Below, one piece after another: positions 33,418-36,223 of a stretch of DNA of 36,223 nucleotides. The stretch is from Bacteroidales bacterium (GTDB taxonomy: Bacteria; Bacteroidota; Bacteroidia; Bacteroidales; UBA4181). Position numbers and translations under genes: made by a program. The first letter of the stretch is position 1. Each line of letters opens with the position of its first letter. The notes under the pieces were generated by a model, which saw only the letters and a list, made by a program, of their open reading frames with translations, did no database searches and was not told the origin of the DNA. The stretch spans positions 1 through 36,223 of the forward strand of contig JAISOY010000137.1 of assembly GCA_031275285.1 (NCBI GenBank). The letters are read 5' to 3'.

Positions 33418-34152
33418 ATGAAAAAATTAGTCTCATTTATCGTTGTTTGTGGGATGTTCCTTGTAAATGCATCCAGCTTGTTGGCACAAGAAGCAGCCGC
33501 ATCAGGAGGTGGACTTTCGGAATTACATAATGTTCTGAAAGAAAAGTTTGTAGAAGGTGGTGTGACCTGGATGACTCCGATACTTATTGTATTGATACTG
33601 GGTTTGGCTATTGCCATCGAAAGGATCATTTACCTGAACCTGGCTACGACAAACACTGATAAATTGTTGAAAAGTGTGGAAGAAGCTTTGGAAACAGGCG
33701 GAGTTGAAGCAGCAAAAGAAGTTTGCCGTAATACAAGGGGTCCTGTAGCAAGCATTTTTTACCAGGGTTTGGAACGCTATGATGAAGGTGTGGATATGGT
33801 CGAAAAATCGATTGTATCTTATGGTGGTGTACAAATGGGTAAGCTGGAAAACGGTATGGTCTGGCTCCAGTTATTCATCGCGTTGTCTCCGTCATTAGGG
33901 TTCTTGGGAACAGTTATCGGGATGATCCAGGCATTCGACGATATCGCAGTTGCCGGTGATATTTCCCCGACTATTGTGGCTGATGGTATGAAAGTGGCCT
34001 TGTTAACTACCGTATTCGGTTTGATCGTAGCCATGATCCTTCAGGTATTCTATAACTATCTGCTTAGTAAGATCAGCAGTTTGGTGAATTCCATGGAAGA
34101 TTCTTCCATTTCAATCATGGATATTTTGGTGAAATACAATGCTAAAAATTAA
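33418..34152 (+). CDS. exbB: MotA/TolQ/ExbB proton-channel family protein
   Basis: A 244-residue inner-membrane subunit of the TonB-energising channel. A signal-like N-terminal helix with a Gln-Ala-rich end (LVSFIVVCGMFLVNASSLLA) precedes the three core helices: WMTPILIVLILGLAIAIERI (51-70), LFIALSPSLGFLGTVIGMIQAF (about 151-172) and VALLTTVFGLIVAMILQVFY (about 195-214). The SPSLGFLGTVIGM motif is the family hallmark. It is the first of four genes on one strand with gaps of 6-17 nt; together they would harvest proton motive force for TonB-dependent outer-membrane transporters. No tonB follows within the window. Confidence 0.93.
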   Translation: MKKLVSFIVVCGMFLVNASSLLAQEAAASGGGLSELHNVLKEKFVEGGVTWMTPILIVLILGLAIAIERIIYLNLATTNTDKLLKSVEEALETGGVEAAKEVCRNTRGPVASIFYQGLERYDEGVDMVEKSIVSYGGVQMGKLENGMVWLQLFIALSPSLGFLGTVIGMIQAFDDIAVAGDISPTIVADGMKVALLTTVFGLIVAMILQVFYNYLLSKISSLVNSMEDSSISIMDILVKYNAKN

Positions 34153-34160
34153 TAATAGTT

Positions 34161-34475
34161 ATGAGTGATTTTATTGTATCATTTGTTATTCCTTTGGCAT
34201 ATATTGCATTGGGAGTAGCTGCACTCGCAGCTATTGCATTCCCGGCGATTTATATGTTTCAGGATTTGAAAAAGGCAAGAACAGCGCTGATCGGCGTTTT
34301 GGCTATGGTCGTATTGTTCCTCGTTTGTTATGCAATTGCAGATGGAACCGCTAACGATAAAGCTACAGCCGGGGAGATGAAAATGATTGAAGCAAGTCTG
34401 TACACATTTTATGTGATGTTGCTTGTATCAATTGGGGCCATCATTTATGCATCTGTGTCTCGTTATTTTAAATAG
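34161..34475 (+). CDS. Small three-helix membrane protein of the ExbBD operon
   Basis: A 104-residue protein of unknown function with three hydrophobic segments: FVIPLAYIALGVAALAAIAF (7-26), ALIGVLAMVVLFLVCYAIA (42-60) and LYTFYVMLLVSIGAIIYASV (81-100). Between the second and third helix is a short charged loop. Such an extra gene sits between exbB and exbD in many Bacteroidetes genomes, as far as I recall. It lies 8 nt after exbB and 6 nt before the first exbD, so a role in assembly of the channel is inferred from position alone. Confidence 0.75.
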   Translation: MSDFIVSFVIPLAYIALGVAALAAIAFPAIYMFQDLKKARTALIGVLAMVVLFLVCYAIADGTANDKATAGEMKMIEASLYTFYVMLLVSIGAIIYASVSRYFK

Positions 34476-34481
34476 AATTAT

Positions 34482-35066
34482 ATGGCAAATTTAAAGAAAA
34501 CGCCTGGGATCAACGGGTCTTCTATGGCTGATATTTCTTTCATCCTGTTGATCTTCTTCCTGATGGTAACCACCATGGGAACGGATTTTGGATTGATCAG
34601 ACAGTTGCCACCCATGACGGATCAAAAAAATGAAGATGAAATCAATAAACGGAACGTCTTTGTTGTTTCTGTAAACGCCAATGATAATTTGTTGGTAAAG
34701 GACCAGTATACTCAGGTTACCGAATTGCGTGAAATGGCAAAGGATTTCTTTAATGTTAACAATACCGGGGATGGTTATCCGGAAAAAATCCAGAAAGAGG
34801 TACCGTTATTGGGTACGGTAACTGTAAATAAAACAGCTGTTGTTTCATTACAGAATGACCGGGCTACATCTTATAAGATCTATATCCAGGTACAGAATGA
34901 ATTGGCCGGTGCCATTCATGAATTGCGTAATGAATATAGTTTACAGAAATTCGGAAAGGAATTTGATGAATGTACTCAGGAAGAGCAGGATGCCATTTCT
35001 AAGAATGTGTATCCGATGGCTATTTCCGAGGCTGAACCTAAGGATGTTGGGGGCAAAAAAAAGTGA
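34482..35066 (+). CDS. exbD: ExbD/TolR family protein, first copy
   Basis: A 194-residue single-pass protein. The short cytosolic N-terminus leads into the helix DISFILLIFFLMVTTMG, with the family's functional Asp at residue 17 (MADISF). The periplasmic domain is larger than in most ExbD proteins, with an insertion near 75-105 (VNNTGDGYPEKIQKEV) and a charged C-terminal tail ending in VGGKKK. It pairs with ExbB to form the proton path. A second, shorter ExbD follows 17 nt later; the two differ strongly in the periplasmic part. Confidence 0.92.
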   Translation: MANLKKTPGINGSSMADISFILLIFFLMVTTMGTDFGLIRQLPPMTDQKNEDEINKRNVFVVSVNANDNLLVKDQYTQVTELREMAKDFFNVNNTGDGYPEKIQKEVPLLGTVTVNKTAVVSLQNDRATSYKIYIQVQNELAGAIHELRNEYSLQKFGKEFDECTQEEQDAISKNVYPMAISEAEPKDVGGKKK

Positions 35067-35083
35067 ATTAAAAATACCAAGTT

Positions 35084-35554
35084 ATGGCAAAATTTAAAAA
35101 AGATGTAGTAACCGAAACACCTGAAATCTCAACAACATCATTGCCGGATATTATCTTTATGCTGATCTTTTTCTTCATGGTGACCACTAGTATGCGTGAA
35201 TCTACCATTATGGTGGAACAACGATTGCCTCATGCATCAGAAGTGAAAAAATTGGATAACAAATCATTGATCAGTTATGTCAATATGGGAGCGCCATTAA
35301 AGGCTTATCAGAATTTATTTGGTACCAATACCCGTATACAATTGAATGATAAGTTTGCTGGTGTGGATGACATTCAGGATTTTATTGCAAGTGAACGTGC
35401 GCAAAGAAGTGAAAATGACCAAAAACTAATGACCACTGCATTAAGGGTGGATGAAAAAGTAAAAATGGGTTTGGTCACGGATGTCAAACAAGCGCTTAGA
35501 CGTGTCGGTGCTTTGAAAATCAGTTATCTGACAGTGAAAGGAAATCCGTTTTAA
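35084..35554 (+). CDS. exbD: ExbD/TolR family protein, second copy
   Basis: A 156-residue single-pass protein. The transmembrane segment PDIIFMLIFFFMVTTSM carries the conserved Asp at residue 22. The periplasmic domain is shorter than that of the first copy and ends with the ExbD-like VKQALRRVGALKISYLTV. Having two distinct ExbD proteins after one ExbB suggests a mixed ExbB/ExbD/ExbD complex. It is the last gene of the operon; an intrinsic terminator begins 19 nt after the stop. Confidence 0.92.
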   Translation: MAKFKKDVVTETPEISTTSLPDIIFMLIFFFMVTTSMRESTIMVEQRLPHASEVKKLDNKSLISYVNMGAPLKAYQNLFGTNTRIQLNDKFAGVDDIQDFIASERAQRSENDQKLMTTALRVDEKVKMGLVTDVKQALRRVGALKISYLTVKGNPF

Positions 35555-35572
35555 TGATATTTAACGTATGAT

Positions 35573-35612
35573 AAGAAAGCCATTGTACAACACGTTCAAT
35601 GGCTTTCTTTTT
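35573..35612 (+). terminator. Intrinsic terminator after the exb operon
   Basis: A 13-bp perfect stem (AAGAAAGCCATTG with CAATGGCTTTCTT), an 11-nt loop, and a T-run to 35612. It closes the exbB operon before the glyS promoter. Confidence 0.9.
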
Positions 35613-35626
35613 TATGGGAAAAACAT

Positions 35627-35634
35627 TAATTTTG
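35627..35634 (+). promoter_or_regulatory. Putative -7 box for glycyl-tRNA synthetase
   Basis: TAATTTTG matches TAnnTTTG, located just after the exb terminator and 35 nt before the glyS ATG. No -33 box is evident. Confidence 0.45.
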
Positions 35635-35668
35635 CGGATAAAATAAATCAATTTAATATTATCGATAG

Positions 35669-36223
35669 ATGGCGTCAGAAGATGTTTTTAAAAAGATCAT
35701 AGCACATTGCAAAGAATATGGTTTTATTTTCCCATCCAGTGAAATATACGACGGGTTGGGAGCTGTATATGATTACGGACAGACAGGGGTGGAATTGAAA
35801 AATAATATCAAGAAATACTGGTGGGATTCAATGGTATTGCTCCATGATAACGTAGTCGGTATTGACTCTGCCATCTTCATGCATCCGACCATCTGGAAAG
35901 CTTCCGGTCATGTGGATGCTTTCAATGATCCACTCATCGATAATAAGGATTCTAAAAAGCGGTACCGTGCGGATGTGTTGCTAGAGGAACATATTCAAAA
36001 GATTGAAGATAAAATCCAAAAGGAAATCGATAAAGCAGCCAAACGGTTCGGAGATTCATTTGATGAAGCCATGTTCAGGCAAACCAATCAACGTATACTG
36101 GATTACCAGAAACAGGCAGACCAGGTCCGTGACCGGATGAATGCGGCATTGAACAGCGAAGATCTTCAGGAACTGAAGCAAATCATTATTGATTGTGAAA
36201 TTGTAGATCCGATTTCCGGGACA
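35669..36223 (+). CDS. glyS: Glycyl-tRNA synthetase (class II, single-chain), partial
   Basis: The first 185 residues are in the window and the frame is open at the right edge. The N-terminal motif 1 region, IIAHCKEYGFIFPSSEIYDG and GAVYDYGQTGVELKNNIKKYW, and MHPTIWKASGHVDAFNDPL are diagnostic of the alpha2-type glycyl-tRNA synthetase, which is the form found in Bacteroidetes and eukaryotes rather than the tetrameric GlyQ/GlyS form. The window ends in the linker insertion before the catalytic core, in DPISGT. A promoter box and a terminator immediately upstream suggest its own transcript. Confidence 0.96.
   Translation, partial: MASEDVFKKIIAHCKEYGFIFPSSEIYDGLGAVYDYGQTGVELKNNIKKYWWDSMVLLHDNVVGIDSAIFMHPTIWKASGHVDAFNDPLIDNKDSKKRYRADVLLEEHIQKIEDKIQKEIDKAAKRFGDSFDEAMFRQTNQRILDYQKQADQVRDRMNAALNSEDLQELKQIIIDCEIVDPISGT

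Noticed and set aside
1..36223. CRISPR array, prophage, IS element, rRNA operon, origin
   Set aside because: I looked for direct repeats with regular spacing, transposase or integrase motifs, terminal repeats and rRNA-like conserved blocks and found none.

Overview
This window looks like chromosomal DNA of a Bacteroidota member, most likely order Bacteroidales. The evidence is the gene content: a DPP5-type S9 peptidase closely resembling the Porphyromonas enzyme, many exported lipoproteins, a PorT-like barrel, an ExbB/ExbD/ExbD operon and GH78 rhamnosidases. Repeated promoter boxes of the form TAnnTTTG, two of them with a TTTG element 19-20 nt upstream, point the same way. I see no phage, IS element, CRISPR array or plasmid function; the region reads as ordinary chromosome with some accessory islands.

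Layout. Positions 1-2975 (minus) hold two exported peptidases, an S41 protease cut by the left edge and DPP5. Positions 3238-5179 (plus) carry dipeptidase E and a solitary ketoacyl-ACP synthase. Next come a frameshifted VOC/glyoxalase pseudogene (5227-5612) and a LysE-type exporter, both minus. Positions 6737-12618 (plus) carry a small outer-membrane barrel and two adjacent GH78-type rhamnosidases behind a LacI-like operator. Positions 12613-15058 (minus) hold nrnA, an FKBP lipoprotein and a PAP2 membrane enzyme. Positions 15206-20234 (plus) form a run of nitroreductase, UPF0104 flippase-like protein, nadD, galE, manC and an acyl carrier protein. A PorT-like protein, then aroC, a UPF0301 protein, an exported Mn-type superoxide dismutase and the diadenylate cyclase cdaA follow. 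Positions 24543-28441 contain a small lipoprotein and an overlapping pair of large lipoproteins of unknown function. The right part carries rsgA, a hybrid sensor histidine kinase whose phospho-accepting His is replaced by Asn, a TatD nuclease, tRNA-Ser(GGA), the exbB-x-exbD-exbD energising operon and the start of glycyl-tRNA synthetase.

How the genes fit together. Much of the window serves the envelope: peptide breakdown outside the inner membrane (S41, DPP5) with cytosolic finishing (PepE), rhamnoside breakdown, sugar-nucleotide supply (GalE, ManC), lipid head-group chemistry (PAP2) and TonB energisation (ExbBD). The rest is housekeeping (nadD, aroC, nrnA, rsgA, cdaA, glyS). The best candidates for new biology are the overlapping lipoprotein pair at 25111-28441 and the kinase-dead hybrid sensor at 29490-32270. 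Both are inferences from sequence reading and no database search was possible.
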